Assembly: GCF_025642255.1 (NCBI RefSeq)
Contig: NZ_CP106759.1
Span: forward strand, 3,127,501 to 3,191,500
Direction: 5' to 3'
Length of the DNA stretch: 64,000 nt
From: Stenotrophomonas maltophilia
GTDB taxonomy: Bacteria > Pseudomonadota > Gammaproteobacteria > Xanthomonadales > Xanthomonadaceae
Translations under genes and position numbers: made by a program
Shown: one piece after another, positions 8,167-18,749 of the stretch
How the letters are laid out: every line of letters starts with the position of its first letter
How positions within the stretch are numbered: position 1 is the stretch's first letter
The notes under the pieces: model-generated
Seen by the model: only the letters and a program-made list of their open reading frames with translations
Database searches by the model: none
Told to the model about the DNA's origin: nothing

Positions 8167-11100
8167 TCATGCCTGGCGCAGTGCCGCCACCCGCTGCGCC
8201 AGCTTCTTGGCCGAGATGCCGGTGCGCGCCCCCAGTTCCTGGGCGAACAGCGAAACCCGCAGCTCCTCCAGATCCCAGCGCAGCGCCTGCCACTGTGGCC
8301 GCTCGCGCAGGCCCTGCTGTTCACCGGCAGCCAGCGCCTCCAGGAACGGATGCAGTTCCAGCATGCGCGCCTGGTCACGTGGCGGGTCACGCTTGGCACG
8401 TTCGGTGCGAAGGATCATCGCCTTCAGGTAACGGGGATACTGGGCCAGCGCATCAGCCGGTGTGTCGCGCAGGAAGCCGGGGTGGATCAATCCCGCCAGC
8501 TGCGCTTCCATGTCGTCCAGGTTGCCCCGTGCCCAGCCCATCAACGGCGCTTCCAGCATCGGCTTCAGTTCCGCCACCAGCGCCAGGATGGTCTCGGCCA
8601 GCTTCAGCCGCGACATCGCCTCGCCGAACAGGGCCTTGGCTGCATGCTCGCGGCGCTGTTCGAAGGCCGCCGCATCGCGGATGTCTTCCAGTCCTTCGGC
8701 CAGCACGGCGTTCATCGCCGCATCCACCAGATCGCCTCGCAAGCGCTCCTGCGATTCGATCGCCGCATACAACAGGCCCGTCTTGGCACCGACCGGCAGC
8801 TGCTTGCAGGCCTGCTTGACCTTGTCGGCCAGCGCGATTTCCAGCAGGCGGCGCACGCCCAGTGGATGGGCCTCCTCGGCCTGCTGGCGGTCGGCGAAGA
8901 TGCGCAGGGCCACACTGTCACCCTCGTCCAGCAGCGCTGGATAGGCGGGCACGCCCGCCTCACCGGGTACCTGCAGTGGAATCGGCGCAGCCGGGAAGGT
9001 GCGCAGCCCATCGGCCGCCATTTCGCGACCGGCACGCGCGGCAAAGGCATCGCCGGCACGGCCGCCGAATCGCGCCCGCAACGCGTCGAGGTCACGTGAG
9101 GTGGCCAGCACCTTGCCCTGCTCATCGCGCAGGCGCAGATTCATGTGCAGATGCGGCTCGATGGAATCCGGCTCGAAATCAGTCGCCGCGACCGGGGCGC
9201 CGGTCGCGCGCGACAGGAAGCGTGCCAGTTCGCCGGTAATCGCATCGGCACTGGCATTGGGGAACGCCTCATGGAACGCACGGCCGAAATCAGGGGCCGG
9301 CACATAATTGCGCCGCATCGCCTTGGGCAGGCTGCGGATCAGCGCTGCCGCCTTGTCGGCGACGAAGCCTGGCGCCAGCCAGCCCAACTGCACTGGATCG
9401 AGCGCGTTGAGCAGGTGCAGCGGCACCTCCAGGGTGACACCATCATCTTCGGCACCCGGCTCGAAACGGTAGTGCAGCGGCAGCCTTGCCTGGCCCAGCG
9501 GCAGATACTTCGGATAACGCTCCTGTTCGCTGCCTTCGCCCGGCAGCAGGTCCGCCAGCGTCCAGTGCAGCCCCTTGCGCTGTGCGGGCGGCAGTTCCTT
9601 CCACCACGCGTCCAGGCCGGATGCCGAATGGATGTGGGGGGGAACCCGGTCCAGATACCAGCGCGCCTGCCAGTTTTCATCGGCAACGATGCCAGCCCGG
9701 CGCAGCTTCGCTTCTTCCTCGCGCGCCACCTCCAGCACTTTCTGGTTGTCTGCCACGAAGCTGGCGCGGGTGTTGATCTCGCCGGTCACCAGCGCCTGCC
9801 GCACGAAGATGTCGTGCGCCTCGCCGGGTGCGATGCGTCCGTAATGCACCGGCTTCTTCGGCGCCAGCACCAGACCGAACAGGCTGATCTGTTCCGATGC
9901 CAGCACCTGGCCCTGCGCACGCGACCAATGCGGGTCGAAGTGCTTGCGCAGGAGCAGGTGCGGCAGCTCGGCGATCACCCAGTCCGGCTCGATCGCCGCC
10001 AGGGTCATGCCCCACACTTTCTGCGTGTCGAGCAGGTTGGCCACCAGCAACCAGGGAGGTGGCCGCTTGGACAGCACGGAACCGGGGAACGGCAGGAAGC
10101 GGCGCTGGCGCGGCGCGAGGAAATCCCCCTTCTCGGTGCGATGGCCGATCTGCGTAGGCAGGCCCGCCACCAGCGCACGATGCAGCGTCTGATAGGCCGA
10201 AGCCCGCACGCGTTCACTGAAGCCGCCGCCGGCAGGCGCCTGCTCTTTCTGCGCCCGCGCCGCCACCGGCGCCGGCACGGCGTCTGCCTTGCCCTCGCGG
10301 GCCAGGCGGGCAGCGCGGTGCAGCTGGCCCCGCGTGGCTTTCACCGCTGCCGCGTCATCACGTGCGGCCGCCGGCGCACTGCTGCCCGCCAGCAACGGTG
10401 CCATCGATGCTTCCACGGGCTCTTCCTTCCAGCCCAGCTCCTCGCACAGCAAGCGTAGTTGGCGATGCAGCTCGCGCCACTCGCGCATGCGCAGGAATCC
10501 AAGGAAATGCCGCCCGCACCAGTCGCGCAGCTTGGACTGGGTCAGGTCTTCATGGGCCTGCCGGTAGGCATCCCACAGGCGCAGCACGCCGACGAACTCG
10601 GAGCGGCCGTCGGCGAACTGGGCATGCGCGGTGTCGGCGGCCCCCCGTGCCTCGGCCGGTCGCTCGCGCGGGTCCTGGATGCCCAGGAACGAGGCGATCA
10701 CGAGCATCGGCCGCAGGCAGCCGGCCGCCTGTGCCGCCACCAGCATGCGTGCCAGCTTCACATCCACCGGCAGGCGCGCCATCTGCTTGCCGATCGCGGT
10801 CATGCGCCGCTCGCTGTCGATCGCGCCCAGCTCGGTCAGCTGCTGCCAGCCATCGGCCACCGCACGTTCGTCCGGTGCTTCCAGGAAAGGAAAATCCTCG
10901 ATGCGGCCCAGACCCAACTGCAGCATGCGCAGGATCACCCCGGCCAGGCTGGAGCGGCGGATTTCCGGATCGGTGAACTCCGGCCGGGCCTGGAAATCGG
11001 CCTCCGCATACAGGCGGTAGCAGATGCCCTCGGCGATACGGCCGCAGCGGCCCTTGCGCTGGTTGGCGCTGGCCTGCGAGATCGGCTCGATGTGCAAGCG

Positions 11101-12249
11101 GTCAAGCTTGTTGCGCGGGCTGTAACGCTTGACGCGGGCGAAGCCCGGATCGACCACATAACGGATACGCGGCACCGTCAGCGAGGTCTCGGCCACGTTG
11201 GTGGCCAACACGATGCGCCGGCTCGGCCCGGGGTTGAACACCCGGTCCTGGTCCTGGTTGGACAGCCGTGCATACAACGGCAGCACCTCGGTATTGCGGT
11301 ACCGGCGTCGCTCCAGCGACTGGTGGGCGTCGCGGATCTCACGTTCACCCGGCAGGAAGATCAGCACATCGCCCCGCGCGTCCAGGCGCGTGATCTCGTC
11401 GATCGCCGACACGATCGCATCGTTGACGGTGCGTTCGCCCTCCTGCTCGCCCTCGCCTTCCAGCGCGCGGTAGCGCACCTCGACCGGATAGGTACGGCCC
11501 TCCACGCTGATCACCGGCGCGTCGTCGAAATGCTGGGCGAAACGGTCGGTGTCGATGGTGGCCGAGGTGACGATCAGTTTCAGGTCCGGCCGCTTGCGCA
11601 GCAGCTGCTTCAGATAGCCGAGCAGGAAGTCGATGTTGAGGCTGCGTTCATGCGCTTCATCGACGATGATCGTGTCGTAGTTCGACAGCCAGCGGTCGCT
11701 GGCGATCTCCGCCAGCAGGATGCCGTCGGTCATGAACTTGATGCGGCTGTCCTCGCTGACCTTGTCGTTGAAGCGCACCTGGTAGCCGACCAGCTGGCCC
11801 AGCTCACTGTGCAGCTCCTGTGCCACGCGGCTGGCCACCGCGCGTGCGGCGATCCGGCGCGGCTGGGTGCAACCGATCATGCCGGCCTGGCCACGGCCGG
11901 CGGCCAGGCACAGCTTGGGCAGCTGGGTGGTCTTGCCCGAGCCCGTTTCGCCCGCGATCACCACCACCTGGTGATCCCGGATCAGCGCGATGATGGCATC
12001 GGCTTCACGCGCAATCGGCAGCTGGGGGTCCAAAGTAATGGCTGGTTGCTGCTGCGCCCGTTTCTGCCGGCGCTGCACCGACGCCTGCAAGGCCTGCTCG
12101 AAGGTAGCAGCCAGTGCCGCATCCTGTGGCTTGGCCTGGCAACGCGAGAGCATCCCCAGCAAACGGCCCCGGTCGCGGCTCATTGCGCCGTCGATGGCGG
12201 CGCGCTGTTGGCGCAGGCGGGACTGCGGCATTTTGTCGATAGCGTTCAT
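8167..12249 (-). CDS. hrpA: ATP-dependent RNA helicase HrpA
   Basis: DEAH-box RNA helicase of 1360 residues, close to the usual length of HrpA, which acts on mRNA and stalled ribosomes. Walker A GETGSGKTT is near residue 100, DEAHERS near 195, the SAT motif (VTSATIDTDRFA) and the motif VI region QRKGRCGR follow, then HA2 and OB-fold regions and the long HrpA-specific C-terminus (DUF3418-like). ATG at 12249 is preferred over TTG at 12252. It is divergent from dps across 86 bp. Confidence 0.95.
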   Translation of the reverse strand: MNAIDKMPQSRLRQQRAAIDGAMSRDRGRLLGMLSRCQAKPQDAALAATFEQALQASVQRRQKRAQQQPAITLDPQLPIAREADAIIALIRDHQVVVIAGETGSGKTTQLPKLCLAAGRGQAGMIGCTQPRRIAARAVASRVAQELHSELGQLVGYQVRFNDKVSEDSRIKFMTDGILLAEIASDRWLSNYDTIIVDEAHERSLNIDFLLGYLKQLLRKRPDLKLIVTSATIDTDRFAQHFDDAPVISVEGRTYPVEVRYRALEGEGEQEGERTVNDAIVSAIDEITRLDARGDVLIFLPGEREIRDAHQSLERRRYRNTEVLPLYARLSNQDQDRVFNPGPSRRIVLATNVAETSLTVPRIRYVVDPGFARVKRYSPRNKLDRLHIEPISQASANQRKGRCGRIAEGICYRLYAEADFQARPEFTDPEIRRSSLAGVILRMLQLGLGRIEDFPFLEAPDERAVADGWQQLTELGAIDSERRMTAIGKQMARLPVDVKLARMLVAAQAAGCLRPMLVIASFLGIQDPRERPAEARGAADTAHAQFADGRSEFVGVLRLWDAYRQAHEDLTQSKLRDWCGRHFLGFLRMREWRELHRQLRLLCEELGWKEEPVEASMAPLLAGSSAPAAARDDAAAVKATRGQLHRAARLAREGKADAVPAPVAARAQKEQAPAGGGFSERVRASAYQTLHRALVAGLPTQIGHRTEKGDFLAPRQRRFLPFPGSVLSKRPPPWLLVANLLDTQKVWGMTLAAIEPDWVIAELPHLLLRKHFDPHWSRAQGQVLASEQISLFGLVLAPKKPVHYGRIAPGEAHDIFVRQALVTGEINTRASFVADNQKVLEVAREEEAKLRRAGIVADENWQARWYLDRVPPHIHSASGLDAWWKELPPAQRKGLHWTLADLLPGEGSEQERYPKYLPLGQARLPLHYRFEPGAEDDGVTLEVPLHLLNALDPVQLGWLAPGFVADKAAALIRSLPKAMRRNYVPAPDFGRAFHEAFPNASADAITGELARFLSRATGAPVAATDFEPDSIEPHLHMNLRLRDEQGKVLATSRDLDALRARFGGRAGDAFAARAGREMAADGLRTFPAAPIPLQVPGEAGVPAYPALLDEGDSVALRIFADRQQAEEAHPLGVRRLLEIALADKVKQACKQLPVGAKTGLLYAAIESQERLRGDLVDAAMNAVLAEGLEDIRDAAAFEQRREHAAKALFGEAMSRLKLAETILALVAELKPMLEAPLMGWARGNLDDMEAQLAGLIHPGFLRDTPADALAQYPRYLKAMILRTERAKRDPPRDQARMLELHPFLEALAAGEQQGLRERPQWQALRWDLEELRVSLFAQELGARTGISAKKLAQRVAALRQA

Positions 12250-12335
12250 CAATCGGTTCGTTTAAAACTTTGAAAGCAAACAGTCGTCAAGACTGATTTA
12301 TTGTGAAGATCAACGATTCCACAAGGAGGAACCCC

Positions 12336-12884
12336 ATGGCGAAGACCAAGAGCCCGACCAAGGCCAAGACCGGCAAGCAGAAGCTTGCCGCTGCGGCGCC
12401 GTCGGCCCCCAATATCGATATCGGGATCACCCAGGGCGACCGCAAGAAGATCGCCGACGGTCTGTCGCGCTTCCAGGCTGACGCGTTCACGCTCTACCTG
12501 AAGACGCACAACTTCCACTGGAACGTGACCGGGTCGATGTTCAACTCGCTGCACACCATGTTTGAAACACAGTACACCGAGCAATGGGCGGCCCTGGACG
12601 ATGTGGCCGAGCGCATCCGCGCGCTGGGCTTCAATGCCCCGGGCTCCTACCGGGAGTTCGCTGCGCTGACCTCGATCGCCGAGGAGCCGGGCCTGACCGA
12701 CAGTGCGGACTGGCGGGAAATGGTACGCCAGTTGGTGGTCGCCAACGAAGCGGTCTGCCGTACGGCGCGTGAAGTGCTGGAGGTGGCGGCCAAGGGCGAT
12801 GATGCCCCGACCGAGGATCTGATGACCCAGCGCCTGCAGACCCACGAGAAGTATGCGTGGATGCTGCGCTCCCTGCTCCAGTAA
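12336..12884 (+). CDS. dps: Dps-family ferritin-like DNA-protection protein
   Basis: Dps protein of 182 residues that forms a 12-subunit shell, oxidises and stores iron with peroxide and protects DNA under stress. The ferroxidase ligands are seen in THNFHWNVTG and, after 11 residues, in ALDDVAERIRALG. The Lys/Ala-rich N-terminus (AKTKSPTKAKTGKQK) is the sort of tail that binds DNA in some Dps proteins. The start at 12336 follows AAGGAGGA; an in-frame start at 12303 lacks such a site. Control by an oxidative-stress regulator is likely but no operator is claimed. Confidence 0.93.
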   Translation: MAKTKSPTKAKTGKQKLAAAAPSAPNIDIGITQGDRKKIADGLSRFQADAFTLYLKTHNFHWNVTGSMFNSLHTMFETQYTEQWAALDDVAERIRALGFNAPGSYREFAALTSIAEEPGLTDSADWREMVRQLVVANEAVCRTAREVLEVAAKGDDAPTEDLMTQRLQTHEKYAWMLRSLLQ

Positions 12885-12897
12885 GGGTTGGGGGGTG

Positions 12898-13086
12898 TTC
12901 GGCAGGGCTGCGCCCTGCACCCGCAGAAGCAACTGCAACGGCAACGGCCGGAGCAAAAGCGGGTTTCCTGTGGGTTGGCGGGGTGGGTCCGGTTGCGGGG
13001 GACGCCGCAAGTACGTCCCTGTAGGCTCGGTCGCGCCATCCATGGCGCTCACGCCCCCGCAACCGGACCCACCCCGCCTTCGACAG
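12898..13086 (+). repeat. Large hairpin element, copy A
   Basis: A 25-bp arm (12977-13001) is perfectly complementary to 13054-13078 around a 52-nt loop (13002-13053). The loop holds GCAAGTACGTCC and an inner hairpin (GCGCCAT/ATGGCGC, 13033-13048). The 5' flank from TTCGGCAGGG (12898) and the 3' flank TTCGACAG (to 13086) also recur in copies B and C. It lies just after dps. Short apparent reading frames across it (PPQPDPPR-like peptides) are by-products of the repeat. Confidence 0.85.
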
Positions 13087-13114
13087 ATCTCCGCGAGCTG
13101 TCAGGACATGCCTT

Positions 13115-13155
13115 GGGGTCGGATCCGTTTTCCGCAGGAAAACGGATCCGACCCC
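13115..13155. repeat. 19-bp perfect palindrome
   Basis: Arms 13115-13133 and 13137-13155 pair perfectly over 19 bp around a GCA loop, with a GGATCC core. The palindrome sits between hairpin elements A and B. As RNA it would be a very strong stem, but there is no T-run after it. It may stop read-through from dps or be another repeat family. Confidence 0.85.
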
Positions 13156-13183
13156 ATTCTGTTTGTCGATCTCTGACAGATTT

Positions 13184-13204
13184 CATCCACGCAGGGCGTG
13201 GATG
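13184..13204. repeat. Short palindrome, ATCCACGC type
   Basis: CATCCACGC/GCGTGGATG with a 3-nt loop. The same core recurs at 21047-21067, 22994-23017 and near 37690, so this is a dispersed short palindrome, possibly a SMAG subfamily. Confidence 0.6.
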
Positions 13205-13224
13205 GCCCCACCGTCACCGGGAAA

Positions 13225-13416
13225 CTGTCAAAGGTGGGGCGGTGTCGGAGTGCGGGGTGTCAGCCGCATGGATGCGGCTGCCAAGCCTACACGGACGTAC
13301 TTGCGGCGTCCCCGCACTCCGACACCGCCCCACCAGACCGCGGATCAGCCCAGAGCCGGCTGTTGCCTTTGACGTTGCACTGGCTTGCAGCAGGTGCAGG
13401 GCGCAGCCCTGCCGAA
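13225..13416 (-). repeat. Large hairpin element, copy B (inverted)
   Basis: Same element as copy A but on the opposite strand. Perfect 25-bp arms lie at 13233-13257 and 13310-13334 around a 52-nt loop. Read on the minus strand, the loop matches copies A and C, with inner stem GCCGCAT/ATGCGGC. The arm sequence differs from A and C yet remains perfectly self-complementary. The outer flanks (CTGTCAAA at 13225; GGTGCAGGGC...GCCGAA ending 13416) match copy A inverted, so A and B face each other between dps and recQ. Confidence 0.85.
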
Positions 13417-13449
13417 CCCCTACCCCTCCCTCCGGGGTAAACTAGCGCG

Positions 13450-15248
<1,799 letters not shown>

Positions 15249-15252
<4 letters not shown>

Positions 15253-15327
15253 CGCCGGGCCTCCTGTAGAGCCGAGCCCACGCTCGGCTGTTGCCGCAGA
15301 AGCAGCCGAGCGCGGGCTCGGCTCTAC
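15249..15327. repeat. SMAG-type repeats after recQ (inverted pair)
   Basis: 15249-15262 is a partial GTAGCGCCGGGC repeat containing the recQ stop. At 15266-15290 and 15303-15327 two GTAGAGCCGAGC-type palindromes face each other. They can pair as one ~25-bp stem with a single mismatch, which would be a plausible end to recQ transcription. SMAG (GTAG-marked REPs) is a known, very abundant family in S. maltophilia. Confidence 0.85.
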
Positions 15328-15403
15328 ATTGGTGCCGCTCCAATCTTGAACCGGCCATTCAGCCGGAAGTGCATCCGGGCCCGCTTGCGGCTAGATTAGC
15401 GCC

Positions 15404-15784
15404 ATGTCCCTGGCCTCGACCCTGCTCCGCGTCGTGCTCATGCTCAGCCTGTTGCTCAACGGGCTGAACGCGGCCATGGCCAGCGGTCATGAGGAGATGG
15501 GCCGCATGGCCCACGTGATGATGGCGACGATGGCGGGCGACGCCGACTGCCATCACCACGCCGCCATGTCCGCCGACGAGGCGCCGCAGGCCCAACCGGC
15601 GGCCCACGATGCGCATTGCCAGATCAAGGACTGCCTGCGCAGCTGTGCCCAGCATCCCCTGCTGGCGGTGCAGGCGCTGCCCTTCATGGCCGGTCCCGGC
15701 CTGTCGCTGACACCGCAGCCGATGCCGGCCAACGGCCGCCCGGCGCCGCCGTTGCCGCCACTTTCCCGCCCCCCCATCGCCTGA
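15404..15784 (+). CDS. copL: CopL-like copper-responsive leader protein
   Basis: Small exported protein of 126 residues. A hydrophobic signal (~1-26) is followed by a His/Met/Cys-rich part (HEEMGRMAHVMM, CHHHAAM, HCQIKDCLRSC) and a Pro-rich tail. Its position directly before copA-copB and its metal-ligand content match CopL of Xanthomonas and Stenotrophomonas, which is needed for copper-inducible copAB expression. 74 bp separate it from copA. No copRS genes are nearby, which fits the CopL-type arrangement. The mechanism is not shown by the sequence. Confidence 0.85.
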   Translation: MSLASTLLRVVLMLSLLLNGLNAAMASGHEEMGRMAHVMMATMAGDADCHHHAAMSADEAPQAQPAAHDAHCQIKDCLRSCAQHPLLAVQALPFMAGPGLSLTPQPMPANGRPAPPLPPLSRPPIA

Positions 15785-15858
15785 TCCACACGCGTCGTGC
15801 GCCACGCGCACTCAAGCCGGCCCGCTGCCGGCGTCCTACCGTGTCTGGAGTCACCACC

Positions 15859-17667
15859 ATGAATACCCGCATTCCCCCCGGCCCGGGCGCCCTGCCCATG
15901 CCGTCGCGCCGCCTGTTCGTTCAGGGTCTCGCCGCTGGCGGCGTGGTTGCCGGCATCGCCGCGGTCGGCGTGCCGCAGCGCGCGCTCGCTGCGGCCAGTG
16001 CCGCCCCGCGCCTGGCCGGCGCACCGGCCGTGCTGACCGATACCCGCCTGGAACTGGCCATCGGCGAATCGCTGGCCAACTTCACCGGTCGCACCCGGCC
16101 GGCGATCACCGTCAACGGCTCACTGCCGGCACCGATCCTGCGCTGGCGCGAGGGCCAGACCGTGGATCTGTTCGTACGCAATACGCTGGACCGCCACCCG
16201 ACCTCGATCCACTGGCACGGCATCCTGCTGCCGGCCAACATGGACGGCGTCCCGGGCCTGAGCTTCAACGGCATCGGTCCCGGCGAGACCTACCACTACC
16301 ACTTCCAGCTCAAGCAGTCGGGCACGTACTGGTATCACAGCCATTCGATGTTCCAGGAGCAGGCCGGCCTGTATGGCGCACTGATCATCGACCCGGCCGA
16401 GCCGGCCCCGTACCGGCACGACCGCGAGCACGTGATCATGCTGTCGGACTGGACCGACATGGACCCGGGTGCACTGTTCCGGCGCATGAAGAAGCTCGCC
16501 GAGCACGACAACTACTACAAGCGCACCCTGCCCGACTTCGTGCGCGATGTGCGCCGCGATGGCTGGTCCGCGGCGCTGTCCGACCGCGGCATGTGGGGAC
16601 GGATGCGGATGACACCCACCGACATCTCCGACATCAACGCGCATACGTACACCTACCTGATGAACGGCACCGCGCCGGCCGGCAACTGGACCGGGCTGTT
16701 CCGCACTGGCGAGAAGGTGCTGCTGCGCTTCATCAACGGCGCCTCGATGACCTACTTCGACGTGCGCATTCCCGGCCTGAAGATGACCGTGGTCGCTGCC
16801 GATGGCCAGTACATCCATCCGGTCAGCATCGATGAGTTCCGCATCGCCCCCGCCGAGACCTACGACGTGCTGGTCGAACCCAGCGGGCAGGATGCGTTCA
16901 CCATCTTCTGCCAGGACATGGGCCGCACCGGCTACGCGGCCGGCACCCTGGCCGTGCGCCACGGCCTGCAGGCGCCGGTTCCCGCCCGCGACCCGCGCCC
17001 GCTGCTGACGATGAGCGATATGGGCCACGACATGGGCGGCGGTCACGGCGGTCATGACATGGCCGCGATGAAAGGCATGGAAGGCGGCTGCGGCGCCAGC
17101 ATGGGGCACGGCGCGCATGGCGGCGCGACGACCACCGGCAAGGCACCGCAGCACCCGGCCAGCGAACGCAACAATCCGCTGGTGGACATGCAGAGCTCGG
17201 CCACCGATCCCAAGCTGGACGATCCCGGCATCGGCCTGCGCGACAACGGCCGCCAGGTGCTGACCTACGGCGCGATGCGCAGCCTGTTCGAGGACCCCGA
17301 TGGCCGCGAGCCCAGCCGTGAGATCGAGCTGCACCTGACCGGCCACATGGAGAAGTTCTCCTGGTCGTTCGACGGCATTCCATTCGCCAGCGCCGAGCCA
17401 CTGCGGCTGAACTACGGCGAGCGCATGCGCATCGTGCTGGTCAACGACACGATGATGCAGCATCCGATCCACCTGCATGGCGTCTGGAGCGATGTGGAGG
17501 ACGCGCAGGGCAACTTCCAGCTGCGCAAGCACACGGTGGACATGCCGCCGGGCACCCGCCGCAGCTACCGCGTGCGCGCCGATGCGCTCGGCCGCTGGGC
17601 CTATCACTGCCACCTGCTCTACCACATGGAAGCGGGGATGATGCGCGAAGTGAGGATCGAAGAATGA
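15859..17667 (+). CDS. copA: Copper-resistance multicopper oxidase CopA
   Basis: Periplasmic multicopper oxidase of 602 residues that oxidises Cu(I) and binds copper. A Tat signal is present (SRRLFVQGLAAGG, residues ~15-27). Copper-site motifs appear in order: HWHGILLP, YWYHSHSMFQEQ, HPIHLHG and WAYHCHLLYHMEAGMM. A Met/His/Gly-rich insert near residues 385-425 (MSDMGHDMGGGHGG onward) probably binds extra Cu(I). ATG 15859 follows GGAG at good spacing; longer in-frame starts overlap copL. Its stop overlaps the copB start as ATGA. Confidence 0.95.
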   Translation: MNTRIPPGPGALPMPSRRLFVQGLAAGGVVAGIAAVGVPQRALAAASAAPRLAGAPAVLTDTRLELAIGESLANFTGRTRPAITVNGSLPAPILRWREGQTVDLFVRNTLDRHPTSIHWHGILLPANMDGVPGLSFNGIGPGETYHYHFQLKQSGTYWYHSHSMFQEQAGLYGALIIDPAEPAPYRHDREHVIMLSDWTDMDPGALFRRMKKLAEHDNYYKRTLPDFVRDVRRDGWSAALSDRGMWGRMRMTPTDISDINAHTYTYLMNGTAPAGNWTGLFRTGEKVLLRFINGASMTYFDVRIPGLKMTVVAADGQYIHPVSIDEFRIAPAETYDVLVEPSGQDAFTIFCQDMGRTGYAAGTLAVRHGLQAPVPARDPRPLLTMSDMGHDMGGGHGGHDMAAMKGMEGGCGASMGHGAHGGATTTGKAPQHPASERNNPLVDMQSSATDPKLDDPGIGLRDNGRQVLTYGAMRSLFEDPDGREPSREIELHLTGHMEKFSWSFDGIPFASAEPLRLNYGERMRIVLVNDTMMQHPIHLHGVWSDVEDAQGNFQLRKHTVDMPPGTRRSYRVRADALGRWAYHCHLLYHMEAGMMREVRIEE

Positions 17668-18668
17668 AGCGCTCCCTTTTCTCCCCCAGCCTGCTGGCAA
17701 TGGCCCTGACCGTCGCACTGCCTGCTTTCGCACAGTCGCACGCGGGCCATGACATGCCCACGCCCGCACCGGCACCGGCGCCGAAGACCAAGCAGCCCAC
17801 TGCCGAAGACGCGGTTGATCACTCGAAGATGGATCACTCGAAGATGGATCATTCGACGATGGATCATTCGACGATGGATCATTCGACGATGGATCATTCG
17901 AAGATGGATCACTCGCAGATGGATCACGCGGCGATGGGTCACGGCACGTCCGCGCCGACCGAGCCGCGCGAGCCCATTCCAGTGCCCACCGACGCCGATC
18001 GTGCCGCCGCGTTCCCGCCCATCGCCCATGGCGCGATGGAGCATGCGCCGGAAATCAACAGCCTGCTGCTGATCGACCGCCTGGAGCATTGGGACGGCAA
18101 AAACAGCAACGGCCAGGCCTGGGAGGCCACCGGCTGGATCGGCGGCAACATCAACCGCCTGTGGCTGCGTACCGATGGCGAGCGCAGTGAGGGCCGCACC
18201 GAATCCTCGGCGGTGGAAGCACTGTACGGGCGCAGCGTGTCGCCCTGGTGGGATGTACTGGTGGGTGTCCGCCAGGACTTCCGCCCCGCCGATTCCCGAA
18301 CCTGGGCGGCCATCGGCATCCAGGGCCTGGCGCCGTACAAGTTCGAGAGTTCAGCGACGCTCTATGCCGGCTCCGGCGGACAGCTGCTGGCCAAGGCCGA
18401 AGTGGAGTACGACGTGCTGCTGACCAACCGGCTGATCCTGCAGCCGCTGGTGGAGGCCACCGTGGCCAGCAAGGACGAACCGGAGTACGGCATCGGGCGC
18501 GGCCTGAACAAGGTCGAGGCCGGACTGCGCCTGCGCTACGAGTTCAGCCGCCGCTTCGCGCCTTACATCGGTATCACCCATGAGCGCAGTTTCGGCGATA
18601 CCGCCGACTATGCCGGCGACCACGCGCGCGACACGCGCTGGGTAGCGGGCGTGCGCATGTGGTTCTAG
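17664..18668 (+). CDS. copB: Copper-resistance outer-membrane protein CopB
   Basis: Outer-membrane protein of 334 residues that partners CopA. A signal peptide (~1-23) is followed by a His/Met-rich segment (eight MDHSK/T-type units, residues ~51-90), then a CopB beta-barrel domain ending in RWVAGVRMWF with a C-terminal aromatic residue, as usual for barrel proteins. ATGA overlap with copA implies coupled translation. The repeat is likely a copper-binding region facing the periplasm. Confidence 0.94.
   Translation: MKRSLFSPSLLAMALTVALPAFAQSHAGHDMPTPAPAPAPKTKQPTAEDAVDHSKMDHSKMDHSTMDHSTMDHSTMDHSKMDHSQMDHAAMGHGTSAPTEPREPIPVPTDADRAAAFPPIAHGAMEHAPEINSLLLIDRLEHWDGKNSNGQAWEATGWIGGNINRLWLRTDGERSEGRTESSAVEALYGRSVSPWWDVLVGVRQDFRPADSRTWAAIGIQGLAPYKFESSATLYAGSGGQLLAKAEVEYDVLLTNRLILQPLVEATVASKDEPEYGIGRGLNKVEAGLRLRYEFSRRFAPYIGITHERSFGDTADYAGDHARDTRWVAGVRMWF
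17814..17933 (+). repeat. 15-bp tandem repeat inside copB
   Basis: Eight 15-bp units encode VDHSK, MDHSK, MDHST x3, MDHSK, MDHSQ and MDHAA. The units are nearly identical and some neighbours exactly so, hence copy number can change in frame by slippage. Not a CRISPR: there are no spacers. Confidence 0.9.
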
Positions 18669-18687
18669 TCGGCACAATGCGTGCAGC

Positions 18688-18717
18688 AGCCGGCCCCGGT
18701 TCAGACCGGGGCCGGCT
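18688..18717. terminator. Stem-loop after copB
   Basis: A 13-bp perfect GC-rich stem (18688-18700 with 18705-18717) around TCAG lies 19 bp after the copB stop. There is no T-run. On the minus strand it is preceded by GTAG, so it may be a SMAG-type repeat used as a terminator. Confidence 0.6.
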
Positions 18718-18749
18718 ACACTGCGGCACGTTCTTTCGCAGCTTGCATC

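Noticed and set aside
10459-12273. 604-codon plus-strand frame
   Set aside because: Opposite the motor domains of hrpA; typical high-GC antisense frame.
12249-13052. 267-codon minus frame through the dps gene and element A
   Set aside because: Opposite dps; the Pro-rich part is a translation of the hairpin repeat.
17814-17933. Tandem repeats considered as a CRISPR array
   Set aside because: No spacers and the units are in-frame codons of copB.
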